The translations under genes and the position numbers were made by a program. From Anaerolineae bacterium (GTDB lineage: Bacteria > Chloroflexota > Anaerolineae > Aggregatilineales > UBA2796), in assembly GCA_019637555.1 (NCBI GenBank), contig JAHBVK010000009.1, positions 62,001 through 126,000 on the forward strand: DNA of 64,000 bases, given 5' to 3'. Of the stretch, positions 17,879 through 26,419 are shown one piece after another (the first letter of the stretch is position 1; every line of letters starts with the position of its first letter). The notes beneath the pieces are model-generated. The model worked only from the letters and a program-made list of their open reading frames with translations, did no database searches and was not told the origin of the DNA.

Positions 17879-18874
17879 TCATGTTTCAAATAGTGATATC
17901 GGTGGCAGTGTTGCTGTTAGCGCATGAAGCAGCGCTTCTGTGACTGGCACATCTAGACTTTCTAAGGCTAAGAGAACCGCGCCAACAACAGGCTCAAAAC
18001 GGTTAAAAACAGCAACTGCCTGTGGCAATTCGCTTCGCATCCGCTCAATGATGGCATTTACAAAAATAGACGGTCTATCCCTGAATACGCTGCCTGCCAG
18101 TACCAGATAAAATGACGACAATTCATCAAGTTTCAAATGGCGTGCAGCGACTATGGCGTGATCCGCCAGCGACTCGCCGTGTGTACGCACAATTTCTTGT
18201 GCAACAGGATCGCTGCGTTCTGCTTCTTCCAACAATATCCGTGCCAATTTCCCGGCGCGTTCCGGAATTCTTAGTTCAGTCCTCGTCGTCAGACGGTGAA
18301 GCACAGCCTCTACTGTCGGTAGGTCATAGAATTGGAGCACACGCTGAGTAAGGGTTGTAGCTGGCGCAATTCCTAGCTCTGCGCCAAAGACGGCTTTCAG
18401 TGTTTTTTTGCCCAACTGCTCACTGCCCGCGGTTTGCTGCCACCAACTGGTATGCCAGACCTGTCCATTGACGTTACGTGCTCCAGTTGCTGTGCCTGTC
18501 CCGCAGACGATTGAGACACCCGTACCATCCGGTGATCCAGCACGCAGTGCGCCGATAGCATCATTGACCACAGTGATGTGCTTGCCGAAATGGCGCTGTT
18601 CCATCGCCTGTTGCAGGAAGACGAAATCCTCAGCCCAGTCCGCGCCCGCGAGGCTGAAGACCCCAATATCAAGAGCTTGCGGGGTCAAACTGGCAGCGCT
18701 CAGTGCTGCCATGACAGCGTCAGCAATCGCTTGGCACGCGGCTTCCACGGACTCCGCCCCGTAAATATCGGCACAGCCACCGCGACCAGCTCCTATTATT
18801 CGCCCTTCGGAATCGGCAACCAGCGCAATCGTTTTGCTGTTGCCACCATCAACGCCAAGTATGTAGCTGCTCAT
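17879..18874 (-). CDS. BadF/BadG-type sugar kinase (N-acetylglucosamine kinase-like)
   Basis: A 331-residue ASKHA-fold ATPase. The N-terminal phosphate-1 motif GVDGGNSKTIALVAD (residues 7-21), the SLAGADW segment and VVNDAIGALRAGSPDGTG followed by GVSIVCGTGTATGA match the BadF/BadG/BcrA/BcrD family, whose members include eukaryotic-type GlcNAc kinases and bacterial glucosamine kinases. It phosphorylates a sugar or amino sugar in the cytoplasm. It is the last gene of the SIS-GH4-kinase operon, 5 bases after GH4, and so probably traps the monosaccharide that GH4 releases. Which sugar is not certain; GlcNAc or GlcN is the leading guess from family and from the GlmS-like SIS protein in the operon. 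Confidence 0.82.
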   Translation of the reverse strand: MSSYILGVDGGNSKTIALVADSEGRIIGAGRGGCADIYGAESVEAACQAIADAVMAALSAASLTPQALDIGVFSLAGADWAEDFVFLQQAMEQRHFGKHITVVNDAIGALRAGSPDGTGVSIVCGTGTATGARNVNGQVWHTSWWQQTAGSEQLGKKTLKAVFGAELGIAPATTLTQRVLQFYDLPTVEAVLHRLTTRTELRIPERAGKLARILLEEAERSDPVAQEIVRTHGESLADHAIVAARHLKLDELSSFYLVLAGSVFRDRPSIFVNAIIERMRSELPQAVAVFNRFEPVVGAVLLALESLDVPVTEALLHALTATLPPISLFET

Positions 18875-18879
18875 AGCGG

Positions 18880-20178
18880 TTACTGTAGTAGTCGCTCTGG
18901 TAAATAGCTGCGATGTGCTGCTGCCATATCGTCATAGATCGCTTCTGCCTTCGTCAGCGATAGCACCAGCGGATTCGACGCCAGCGCACGGATACCATCA
19001 ACACGACAGCCACTCCATGCCGCTTCGGCGGTTAATGCCTGATATTCGCCTAACATTTGCAGTAGTCCGACCACTTGCGGCGGCATATGCCCCTGCGCGA
19101 GAGGTGTTATACCCTGCTTATCAATAAAGCCCGGAACTTCGACTACCAGATCATCGGGGAAGTCGGCGATCGCGCCCTTGTTGGGCACATTGACGGGCAG
19201 CACCTCCTGTCGATCATTGTAGTAGGCATCCATCACGTCAATCGCTAGCTCCAGTTCGTGAATGCCGCCGCGCGAACGTGCCGGATCAAGAGTCGGATCT
19301 TTAGACTCTGCCTGTTCGCGGTAATGCTGCCAGTAATCCGGCATCGACTTCATGATCTCTTGAGCGCGTGTGAGGGGCTTGGCGCTCAATTCCGCGAAAT
19401 TCTCGTCACGATAATAGTAGTAGCGGAAATAGTCAGCAGGAATTGATCCCATCGTCAGCGCGAGATGCAAAATGCGGATGCTATGCGGGCTGGCGTTCGG
19501 ATCGGTCAGCTTGCGCTGGTAGCCTTCTGCCAGCAGTGGCATTACATCTTCACCATCATAAAGGTGCTGCACACTCCAGCAGCCGTGATTCAGTCCGATC
19601 ATAGTCGACTTAAGACGATCTGGATCAAGGTAGGCGGATCGGGCAACCGCGCGTGGAAAGATAATCGGACCTTCGCACAACGAGACGATAGGAATAGTTG
19701 TGTGCGTGGATACCGCTTGCGAAACGATGTTGATCGGATTGGTATAGTTGAACAACCGCGCCTTTGGGCAAACTGATTCCATATCCTCAATAATGCCTTG
19801 CATCACATGAATCGAACGCAGCGCCATGAAGAAACCGCCCGGTCCTTGCGTCTCCTGACCGATAACGCCATGTTTCAGCGGGATGCTCTCATCTAGATAG
19901 CGAGCTTCAAAACCACCGGGGCGGTAACTCGTCAGCACAGCATCACAATCAGTCAGCCCTGCCCGTCGATCCGTCGTTGCGCTGATGCGAATATCGAGTC
20001 CGCGCTGCTTGATCATTTTCTCAGAGAGTGTCTTGACGATTGCCAGTCGTTCCTGATTTAGGTCGATCAGCACGACTTCGCCGCCGTCGAAGTTCTCACC
20101 CTGATGAATGAACGATGCCATCGTACCGGGGGCGCGGGTGCTACCGCCGCCAATATAGGCAACTTTGATACGTGCCAT
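18880..20178 (-). CDS. GH4 family glycosidase, NAD/Mn dependent
   Basis: A 432-residue enzyme of the unusual GH4 family, which cleaves glycosides by an oxidation-elimination route using NAD and a divalent metal. Seen: N-terminal Rossmann motif VAYIGGGSTRAPG, the NYTNPINIV segment, and metal ligands Cys in SLCEGP and His in GLNHGCW. ATG 20178 gives the family start; a GTG at 20187 three codons earlier has AGGAAAG closer by and is an alternative. Members act on alpha or beta glucosides, galacturonides and 6-phospho sugars. No PTS gene is nearby and import here is by ABC systems, so a non-phosphorylated substrate is more likely. It lies between the SIS isomerase and the BadF-type kinase. Confidence 0.9.
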   Translation of the reverse strand: MARIKVAYIGGGSTRAPGTMASFIHQGENFDGGEVVLIDLNQERLAIVKTLSEKMIKQRGLDIRISATTDRRAGLTDCDAVLTSYRPGGFEARYLDESIPLKHGVIGQETQGPGGFFMALRSIHVMQGIIEDMESVCPKARLFNYTNPINIVSQAVSTHTTIPIVSLCEGPIIFPRAVARSAYLDPDRLKSTMIGLNHGCWSVQHLYDGEDVMPLLAEGYQRKLTDPNASPHSIRILHLALTMGSIPADYFRYYYYRDENFAELSAKPLTRAQEIMKSMPDYWQHYREQAESKDPTLDPARSRGGIHELELAIDVMDAYYNDRQEVLPVNVPNKGAIADFPDDLVVEVPGFIDKQGITPLAQGHMPPQVVGLLQMLGEYQALTAEAAWSGCRVDGIRALASNPLVLSLTKAEAIYDDMAAAHRSYLPERLLQ

Positions 20179-20205
20179 TTTTCCCACTTCTTTCCTGATT
20201 TTGCT

Positions 20206-21237
20206 TTAGATGTTGGTCACTACTTTGGCGATGTGTCGGAATCCGGGAGTAATTCGCCGCTTGATCGCTAGCGTGTCAATGAATAGCTGTATCGGTATCA
20301 CGTCCAGCATTGGCGATAAGTATTCATCTAGTGGAGTAGCAATAGGATCACTGTCGTGGAGCGTAGAGAGGTATCCGTTGGACACGATCAATATCTGTGC
20401 CCCGTAGCCATTGAGTTCTTCCGCTAGACGACGAGTCGTCTCATAAGTACGTCCCGGAGCAGTAAAACAGACCACACCTAAACGCGCATCAGCTGCTTCA
20501 ATCGAGCCATGTCGATATGCACCAACGCTTGACCATAGAGCGGGTAATTTCGCCCACTCGCTAACCATCATGGCGGATTGCCGCGCCGTCGCCGCCTGTG
20601 GACCATGACCCACAAACAACAGTGTCTCGACGCCATTTAGTACTTGTTGACAGCGCGCCGTAAGCGAGTCCGCCTGATTCAGTAGCTGCTCACAACGATC
20701 TGCTACATCATTCAGGCGGTCAGCCTCAGATCCATCCCAAATGCCGCCCCATTTTCGGGCAAGCAGCCACAATGCAGCCAGCGTGTTGAGATACGTTTTG
20801 GTGGCTACCAGCGTCTCCGCTCCTGCGTGAATCGGGATCGTGCATTGGGCTTGCTGTGCCAACGAACTTGCAGGGTGATTGGTAATCGCTAGCACAGACA
20901 TTCCGGTGGGTACCTTTTTCAGCAATGGCACGATCTCGCCGCTTTCGCCCGACTGCGAGATCAGGATGAGCATCCCCTCTGGTTGCAGGATCGCCTCGCT
21001 GTAGTACAGCAGATCAGTTGCTTCTAACGCGAAAGCCGGGATCTTCAGCGAGTGGAAATATGGCAGTAGCGCCAACGCCGCATGATAAGACGCACCCATG
21101 CCGCTCAATATAATGGCTGCTGAGTGAGATGCTGGACGTGTAGGAATACTGGAGGTGTCAATTAAGCTGGCTAATTGGCGTAGGGCTTTGGGCTGCTCGT
21201 TGAATTCCTGACGGAGAATCGAGGGTGCGTTATCCAT
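20206..21237 (-). CDS. SIS-domain sugar isomerase (GlmS/AgaS-like)
   Basis: A 343-residue protein with two SIS domains in the pattern of the isomerase half of GlmS. Seen: GMGASYHAALALLPYF, the phosphosugar-binding SQSGESGEIVPLLKK, then TKTYLNTLAALWLLARKW and the C-terminal KRRITPGFRHIAKVVT. It has no glutaminase domain, so it probably deaminates or isomerises an amino-sugar or keto-sugar phosphate in the cytoplasm, as AgaS and FrlB-type proteins do. It is the first gene of the operon and has its own promoter with a LacI-type operator at the transcription start. Together with the BadF kinase it suggests amino-sugar handling. Confidence 0.84.
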   Translation of the reverse strand: MDNAPSILRQEFNEQPKALRQLASLIDTSSIPTRPASHSAAIILSGMGASYHAALALLPYFHSLKIPAFALEATDLLYYSEAILQPEGMLILISQSGESGEIVPLLKKVPTGMSVLAITNHPASSLAQQAQCTIPIHAGAETLVATKTYLNTLAALWLLARKWGGIWDGSEADRLNDVADRCEQLLNQADSLTARCQQVLNGVETLLFVGHGPQAATARQSAMMVSEWAKLPALWSSVGAYRHGSIEAADARLGVVCFTAPGRTYETTRRLAEELNGYGAQILIVSNGYLSTLHDSDPIATPLDEYLSPMLDVIPIQLFIDTLAIKRRITPGFRHIAKVVTNI

Positions 21238-21280
21238 AATAATCGCTTTGAATGATCACGTTGTGCAGTAGAATGGTTTA

Positions 21281-21294
21281 TGCAATCGATTGCT
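21281..21294. promoter_or_regulatory. LacI-type operator A
   Basis: TGCAATCGATTGCT, with a perfect 12-base palindrome GCAATCGATTGC inside. It lies 10 bases downstream of the -10 element of the minus-strand promoter of the SIS/GH4/kinase operon, over the expected start site. It matches the sites at 22615, 22819 and 53024. Confidence 0.75.
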
Positions 21295-21304
21295 TTGAGT
21301 GTAG

Positions 21305-21333
21305 ATTATGCCATTTATGTTGCGCAATGTAAA
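21305..21333 (-). promoter_or_regulatory. Promoter of the SIS/GH4/kinase operon
   Basis: On the minus strand TTTACA (21328-21333) and CATAAT (21305-21310) are 17 bases apart, followed 10 bases later by operator A. The leader to the SIS gene is about 60 bases. Confidence 0.65.
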
Positions 21334-21378
21334 TCATTGCTGTGATTCCGGACAGGATTCTGGACAGCACTTTTGCAG

Positions 21379-21408
21379 TTGGACGGGCGAAGACCAAGGT
21401 ACAATAAT
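21379..21408 (+). promoter_or_regulatory. Likely lacI-type regulator promoter
   Basis: TTGGAC (21379-21384) and AATAAT (21403-21408) are 18 bases apart, 26 bases before the regulator start, which is preceded by AAGGA. It is a moderate match to a sigma-70-type promoter. Confidence 0.45.
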
Positions 21409-21434
21409 CATCCTACGTAGCTTAAGGACACACT

Positions 21435-22460
21435 ATGTCACATCGAGGGCGGGTGACCATCGCGGATGTTGCTAAAGCTGTTGGCGTTTCCGCTGGTACC
21501 GTTTCTAGAGTTTTAAATCCGCGCTTGAATGACAATGTCAAGATCAGCGATGCGACGCGGCAGCTTGTGCTCGCCGCAGTCAAGGAACTTGGTTATCAAG
21601 CGAATCCGTTTGCCTCTGCACTGCGTACCCAGCGATCAGGTGTAGTTGGGGCAATCATCCGTGATGTCAGCGATCCGTTCCTGAGTTTGATGTCACGCGA
21701 ACTTCAGCACATGGCGCATAGGCAAGGCATCGACTTGATGCTGTGTCATGCTGAATACGATCTGGAAACGGTACGTCGTCAGCTTAAATTCATGATCAAG
21801 TGGTTTGATGGATTGCTGCTCATTGGTGACATGCCCGGAGATCGGGTCGTATTTCAGGATTTACAGGAGCACAATATTCCTTTCGTCGCCGTTGCCTGCG
21901 GTACCCAAGTGAACGCCCCCTTCGTCAATACCGACGAGGAACGCGGCATGACACTGGGTATGGATTATCTCTATAACCTCGGTCATCGTCGTATTGCCTT
22001 TATCGGCACTATTGATCACGCGGGAACACGTGAACGCCTATCCAGTTATCAAGAATACGTTGCGCAGAAATCGCTGATTTGGCACGACGATTACGTTCAG
22101 CCATGTGCCTACACCCGCAGCGCCGCGATAGATGCCGCGCAGACGCTGCTCAGTTTGGCGGAGCCGCCTACCGCGATCTTCTGTACATCTGACCTGCAAG
22201 CGCTGGGAGCAGTTAGCGGCGCATTGCAGATGGGCTGGCGCGTACCGGAGATGGTCTCCATCCTCGGCTTCGATGATATAGAAGAGTCGAACTTTACTTT
22301 CCCTTCACTTTCTACCATCCGGCAGCCAGTCGGCGCGCTGGCGGAGGCAGCCATGAATCTGTTGATGAGTCTGATTGAGGGGAATACGCCAGAGCACCAA
22401 GGGGTTGTGATCCAGCCTCGTTTGATGGTTCGGCGATCCTGCTGCCCGACGTATACGTGA
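21435..22460 (+). CDS. LacI family transcriptional regulator
   Basis: A 341-residue repressor-type protein. The N-terminal helix-turn-helix VTIADVAKAVGVSAGTVSRVLNP (residues 7-29) and hinge helix ANPFASALRTQRSG are canonical, followed by a periplasmic-binding-protein-like sugar sensor (VVGAIIRDVSDPF, AIFCTSDLQALGAVSGAL, GFDDIEESNFTFPSLSTI). It lies between two divergent sugar operons, each with a LacI-type operator at its promoter, and a fourth copy of the same operator lies at 53.03 kb. I therefore infer that it controls all three operons, with an imported sugar or its phosphate as inducer. Confidence 0.95.
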   Translation: MSHRGRVTIADVAKAVGVSAGTVSRVLNPRLNDNVKISDATRQLVLAAVKELGYQANPFASALRTQRSGVVGAIIRDVSDPFLSLMSRELQHMAHRQGIDLMLCHAEYDLETVRRQLKFMIKWFDGLLLIGDMPGDRVVFQDLQEHNIPFVAVACGTQVNAPFVNTDEERGMTLGMDYLYNLGHRRIAFIGTIDHAGTRERLSSYQEYVAQKSLIWHDDYVQPCAYTRSAAIDAAQTLLSLAEPPTAIFCTSDLQALGAVSGALQMGWRVPEMVSILGFDDIEESNFTFPSLSTIRQPVGALAEAAMNLLMSLIEGNTPEHQGVVIQPRLMVRRSCCPTYT

Positions 22461-22614
22461 TATGTGAATCAGCAACCTCAACACATCCCTTCTGATTTGC
22501 CTACGCATCGGAGATAAACTTCTGCGATATATTGGCTATTCGCTGACTAATAATTCAGATGGCTAAGTTGGCACCCCTTGTGTTGGGCAGTAGGCGTAGT
22601 GTTCATCAAAAATC

Positions 22615-22628
22615 AACAATCGTTTGCA
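22615..22628. promoter_or_regulatory. LacI-type operator B (upstream auxiliary)
   Basis: AACAATCGTTTGCA differs from operator C only in its first two bases and shares the CAATCGTTTGCA core with operators C and D. It is about 204 bases upstream of operator C and not attached to a promoter that I can see. Confidence 0.65.
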
Positions 22629-22786
22629 TGATTTGGCTCGAAAACCACAGAATGCCGCCTCTGTCTTAGACGCTGATCCCTCGGTCAACAACTTGTTCAA
22701 GAACATCCTCTTGTGCTCTCAAAATCCGCATTTCGCTCGTACCCGTCGAGGTAAACGCTATTATTAACTCGCTTCAAATTGACCTA

Positions 22787-22816
22787 TTGTCACAATCTTC
22801 ATACCTATGTTATAGT
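22787..22816 (+). promoter_or_regulatory. Promoter of the 22.9-38.7 kb sugar operon
   Basis: TTGTCA (22787-22792) and TATAGT (22811-22816) with an 18-base spacer. Operator C starts 2 bases downstream, so a bound repressor would block the start site. Confidence 0.7.
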
Positions 22817-22818
22817 CG

Positions 22819-22832
22819 TACAATCGTTTGCA
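22819..22832. promoter_or_regulatory. LacI-type operator C
   Basis: TACAATCGTTTGCA, extended on the right to TTTGCATTGA exactly as in operator D at 53.03 kb. It lies directly downstream of the -10 element of the operon promoter. Confidence 0.75.
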
Positions 22833-22919
22833 TTGAAGGAAAGGATAAGCGAATCAGTATTCCTCATACAAACTACACAATCACTTGCGCCTCAATATAT
22901 ATAGGAAGGATTGTTTAAC

Positions 22920-24272
22920 ATGAAGAAGTTTCTGAAAGTCCTGACCATCGCGCTGCTGCTAGCGACGACGGTGACAACAGTATTCGGCACCGGTGGTGCC
23001 GTCCCTGTTCAGGCACAAGATAGCGGCGGGGTTAAGTTAAACCCTGACGTATCTGGCGATATAGAGTTCTGGCATTTCTGGGCGTCACCGATCCGTCGTA
23101 ACGGCGTTCGCCGCATTATTGCTATCTGCAAAGAAATGCTGCCGAATATTAATGTCACCGACACCGTTAAACCATTCGGTGATATCTGGACGGCAAACGT
23201 TGCTGCGGTGTCCGCTGGATCGGGGATGCCCGATGTGATCGTGGAAGATCGTCCGCAGCTTGCTAAAGTAGCTGCCGATGGCGTGGAGCAGAGCATTCAG
23301 GCATGGGCTGACCGCGACGGTGTAGATGCCGCCCGCTTTTGGCCCTTCGCGTGGCAGCAGACTCTCTACAATGGCGAGTCTTACGGTATCCCCTTCGAGA
23401 CGGACGTGCGCGTGTTGTTCTATAACAAGACACTCTTCTCGCAGGTAGGTCTTGATCCTGAGAAGCCGCCCCAGACTTGGGAAGAAGTCGAAGCCTACGC
23501 TGACAAGCTGGATGTCAAAAATGACGACGGTACCTACGCCCGTATCGGCTTCCTGCCGTTAGGCGTGGGCAATGTCGGTGAGGATCTGTGGTCGCTGACA
23601 ACTGGCTACGATTGGATGTCCACTGGCTCACCGAAAGTTGACTCTCCTGAGATGGTGGAGACCGTAACTTGGTTGAAGAAGTGGTATGACCGCTATGGCG
23701 GTTATCAGGCAGTGCAGGATTTCCGTGCCAGCCTTGGCGCTTCCCCGAACGATGCCTTCATGTCTGGTAAGGTCGCCATGCTGGTAGACGTTGCTGGCTA
23801 CAACTCGTTCCTCAACTTCTATCGTCCAAGCGTTCCCAATGTCAATGGTGAAGGCACAGTGCGCGTTGAGTGGGGTGCAGCCTTGGCTCCCTATAAGACG
23901 ACCCCTGCTTCCACCAGCGGCGGTTTTGCACTGTCTATCCCGACTGGCGCGGAACATCCAGAAGCCGCATGGGAATGGATCAAGTGCGCGACTTCCGAGG
24001 AAGCTCAGGTTTCATGGGCGCGTGATACCTACGCCATCCCCACCGATATCGAAGCTGCCAACAATCCGGTGCTAATGGCAGAACCGATCTGGAAGTTCTT
24101 CGTGGATGCCATGAAGGTCAGTCATAGTGATACCTTTGTTTCTGGCTATCCTAACTGGCGCGAGCAGTTAAACCAGCGTTGGGAAGCCATGTACAAGGGC
24201 GATCTGCCCATCGAGCAGGGGCTAAAGGAAGCACAAGAAGCCATCGACAAGACGATTGCCGATAACAGCTAA
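22920..24272 (+). CDS. CUT1 sugar importer substrate-binding protein
   Basis: A 450-residue extracellular binding protein of the maltose-binding type. ATG 22920 is chosen: AGGAAGGA lies 9 bases upstream, and an in-frame TTG at 22911 only adds three residues. A signal peptide is seen (MKKFLKVLTIALLLATTVTT, cleaved near VQAQD). Strand one GDIEFWHFWASPIRRN and the aromatic TGYDWMSTGSP region suit an oligosaccharide ligand. It is the first gene of a ten-gene operon under LacI-type control and is followed by a 34-base perfect palindrome before the permease genes. The substrate is inferred from the downstream GH35, GH2 and GH38 enzymes to be a mannose- or galactose-containing oligosaccharide. Confidence 0.93.
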   Translation: MKKFLKVLTIALLLATTVTTVFGTGGAVPVQAQDSGGVKLNPDVSGDIEFWHFWASPIRRNGVRRIIAICKEMLPNINVTDTVKPFGDIWTANVAAVSAGSGMPDVIVEDRPQLAKVAADGVEQSIQAWADRDGVDAARFWPFAWQQTLYNGESYGIPFETDVRVLFYNKTLFSQVGLDPEKPPQTWEEVEAYADKLDVKNDDGTYARIGFLPLGVGNVGEDLWSLTTGYDWMSTGSPKVDSPEMVETVTWLKKWYDRYGGYQAVQDFRASLGASPNDAFMSGKVAMLVDVAGYNSFLNFYRPSVPNVNGEGTVRVEWGAALAPYKTTPASTSGGFALSIPTGAEHPEAAWEWIKCATSEEAQVSWARDTYAIPTDIEAANNPVLMAEPIWKFFVDAMKVSHSDTFVSGYPNWREQLNQRWEAMYKGDLPIEQGLKEAQEAIDKTIADNS

Positions 24273-24343
24273 CCTGCCTTACTAAACGGCTAGTTTGATC
24301 CTCAGGTGGAAACTGGAACAAAACTAAATTGCCGTAGCATCAT

Positions 24344-24377
24344 AATTTCCTCTCGCCAGCGCTGGCGAGAGGAAATT
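24344..24377 (+). other. 34-base perfect palindrome between binding protein and permease genes
   Basis: AATTTCCTCTCGCCAGC (24344-24360) is followed directly by its exact reverse complement (24361-24377), a 17-base-pair stem with only a tip loop in RNA. No T-run follows, so it is probably an mRNA-stabilising or processing element that keeps the receptor transcript more abundant than the permease part. Confidence 0.75.
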
Positions 24378-24458
24378 CACCTGTACAAGCGGTACAGACA
24401 CTTACAGCCAATAAACCTTAGTCGAGAGTGTTTTGGTTATTGTTTTGAGGAAGTACTT

Positions 24459-25442
24459 ATGAGCGCACTTGGTGTTTCTCCGCCCGCCGCGAAGCCCCGC
24501 CGCTGGTTCGGCATAACATCAATGTCGCCACAGGCGAAGCGTGAAGCCCTTGTGGGCTGGTTATTCGCGTCGCCGTGGATCATCGGCTTTTTGCTGTTCA
24601 CAGCGGGTCCGATGCTGTTCTCCTTATATGCCAGTTTCACCAAATACAACATCATCCGCACACCGGAATGGATCGGTTTGAAGAATTTCCAGCAAATCTT
24701 CACCAGCGATCCTTTTTTCTGGAAGTCGCTGGAAAATACCTTTTGGATGGTTGGCTTCAAAGTCCCTATTGTTATCATCGTCTCGCTGATGCTGGCGATG
24801 CTGCTCAATCTGCCGCTGCCGGGTGAACGTATCTTCCGCACGATCATTTATCTGCCTAACGTGCTTTCTGGCGTAGCAGCGGTATTCCTGTGGCAGTGGA
24901 TTCTGGCGCCCAATGGATTGTTCAACGCAGGGTTATCTACCATCGGCATCCGGGGACCATCGTGGTTTACTGATCCCGGTTGGACGAAACCGGGCTTAGT
25001 GGTCATGGGCATGTGGTGGATCGGTGGTACGGTGATCATATTCCTCGCCGGACTGAAGGCGATTCCGCTTTCGCTCTATGAAGCAGCGGAGATCGACGGC
25101 GCATCAGGGTGGAAGAAAATCCGTCATATTACGCTGCCAATGCTGTCGCCGACTATATTTTTCCAGATCATTACGACGATCATTGGCACTTTTCAGGTCT
25201 TTTCGACGGCATATATCATCGCCACTAGCAGCGGTGGAGACGTAGCACTGGGCGGTCCCGGACAATCGCTAATGTTTTATGTGCTGTACATGTATAACCG
25301 CGCCTTTGGCAAAGTTGGCGTCGGTGGTTTCCAGATGGGCTACGCATCCGCGCTAGCATGGATCTTATTCCTGATCATCCTTGTGATCACCTTGATCCAA
25401 CTAAAGCTCTCAGAACGCTGGGTGTACTATGAAGCCGAATAG
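24459..25442 (+). CDS. CUT1 sugar importer permease (MalF type)
   Basis: A 327-residue permease. ATG 24459 is preceded by TTGAGGAAG and starts a normal cytoplasmic tail; a longer frame from 24306 would run through the palindrome. About six membrane segments, with the EAA loop YEAAEIDGASGWKKIRHITLPMLSP near residues 205-230. It forms the channel with the MalG-type subunit 45 bases downstream. No ATPase gene is in the operon. Confidence 0.92.
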   Translation: MSALGVSPPAAKPRRWFGITSMSPQAKREALVGWLFASPWIIGFLLFTAGPMLFSLYASFTKYNIIRTPEWIGLKNFQQIFTSDPFFWKSLENTFWMVGFKVPIVIIVSLMLAMLLNLPLPGERIFRTIIYLPNVLSGVAAVFLWQWILAPNGLFNAGLSTIGIRGPSWFTDPGWTKPGLVVMGMWWIGGTVIIFLAGLKAIPLSLYEAAEIDGASGWKKIRHITLPMLSPTIFFQIITTIIGTFQVFSTAYIIATSSGGDVALGGPGQSLMFYVLYMYNRAFGKVGVGGFQMGYASALAWILFLIILVITLIQLKLSERWVYYEAE

Positions 25443-25487
25443 CAGTTTCGAGTTAGAACGCTGTTTTGATCAGACGAGGAGCGCCTA

Positions 25488-26414
25488 ATGTCAACTTTTA
25501 GCGACAGCCTTTCCTCGCCATCCTCCGTAACGCTTGGCAACCCATCAGAACGGCAGCCCTCACGCATCAGAATTGGACTGCTTATCGCATGGTTGATCGT
25601 TGCTGGAATTGCGCTGCTGTTCATTGTGCCGCTGCTATGGATGATCTCCACCTCCCTCAAAGATGCAAGTGAACTAGTAGGCAACAACTGGATACCAAAT
25701 AGGCTGGCATTCGAAAATTACAGTAATGCCTTTAGCTTCGGTATGTGGACACAGTGGACGTTCAATACCTTCGTGATCACTATTGTCAGTGTCGTTGGTA
25801 TGGTGATGTCCAGTGCGCTGGTGGCGTATTCCTTCGCCCGACTACGCTGGCCCGGGCGCAATTTCCTCTTTGCCATCGTGCTGGCGACCATGATGCTGCC
25901 CGAAGTAGTGACGCTGTTTCCGCAGTTCATCCTCTTTTCCAAGCTGCCCGCCTTCGGTTTTCAGGGTTCGAAGGTATGGATCAATACGTTCCTGCCGCTG
26001 ATCGTGCCTGCGTTCACGGCTAACGCTTTCAACATCTTTTTGCTGCGCCAGTTCATGCGCGGCATTCCGATGGAACTCTCCGAAGCGGCACGAATTGACG
26101 GCGCGAGTGAGATCCAGATTTGGTGGTATGTCGCCATGCCACTAACTAAGCCCGCGCTCGCCACTATTGCCATCTTCACCTTTCAAGGAGCATGGCAAGA
26201 CTTCATGAAGCCTCTGCTTTATTTGCAGAGTGAGCATTTGTATACATTGCAACTTGGACTGCGCCAATTCGATGCGGCGGCAGGTGGCAAGCCAGCGTGG
26301 AATTGGCTGATGGCTGCCAGTCTAGTGGTAATGCTGCCAGTATTGCTGATCTTTCTGTTGTTTCAACGTTATTTCATCGAAGGTATCACAATTACAGGTA
26401 TGGGTGGTCGTTAA
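25488..26414 (+). CDS. CUT1 sugar importer permease (MalG type)
   Basis: A 308-residue permease with six hydrophobic segments. The start is preceded by GAGGAG. LLWMISTSLKDASELVG and the EAA loop SEAARIDGASEIQIWWYVAMPLTKPA mark it as MalG type. It ends 5 bases before the next gene, so transporter and hydrolases are co-transcribed. The ATPase must come from elsewhere in the genome (MsiK-like), as for the other CUT1 system here. Confidence 0.92.
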   Translation: MSTFSDSLSSPSSVTLGNPSERQPSRIRIGLLIAWLIVAGIALLFIVPLLWMISTSLKDASELVGNNWIPNRLAFENYSNAFSFGMWTQWTFNTFVITIVSVVGMVMSSALVAYSFARLRWPGRNFLFAIVLATMMLPEVVTLFPQFILFSKLPAFGFQGSKVWINTFLPLIVPAFTANAFNIFLLRQFMRGIPMELSEAARIDGASEIQIWWYVAMPLTKPALATIAIFTFQGAWQDFMKPLLYLQSEHLYTLQLGLRQFDAAAGGKPAWNWLMAASLVVMLPVLLIFLLFQRYFIEGITITGMGGR

Positions 26415-26419
26415 CTAAC

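Larger units (their letters stand above)
22461..22919. other. Intergenic control region of the ten-gene sugar operon
   Basis: This 459-base gap holds no gene that I can support. It contains an upstream auxiliary operator (22615-22628), the promoter (22787-22816) and the main operator (22819-22832), then a leader ending in AGGAAGGA before the ATG at 22920. The two operators are about 204 bases apart, which would suit DNA looping by a tetrameric LacI protein. Confidence 0.6.

Noticed and set aside
21350..21376. Direct repeat GGACAG...GGACAG upstream of the LacI gene, similar to the boxes near amt
   Set aside because: The spacing is 12 rather than 11 bases and the half-sites differ, so I do not count it as a fourth box.
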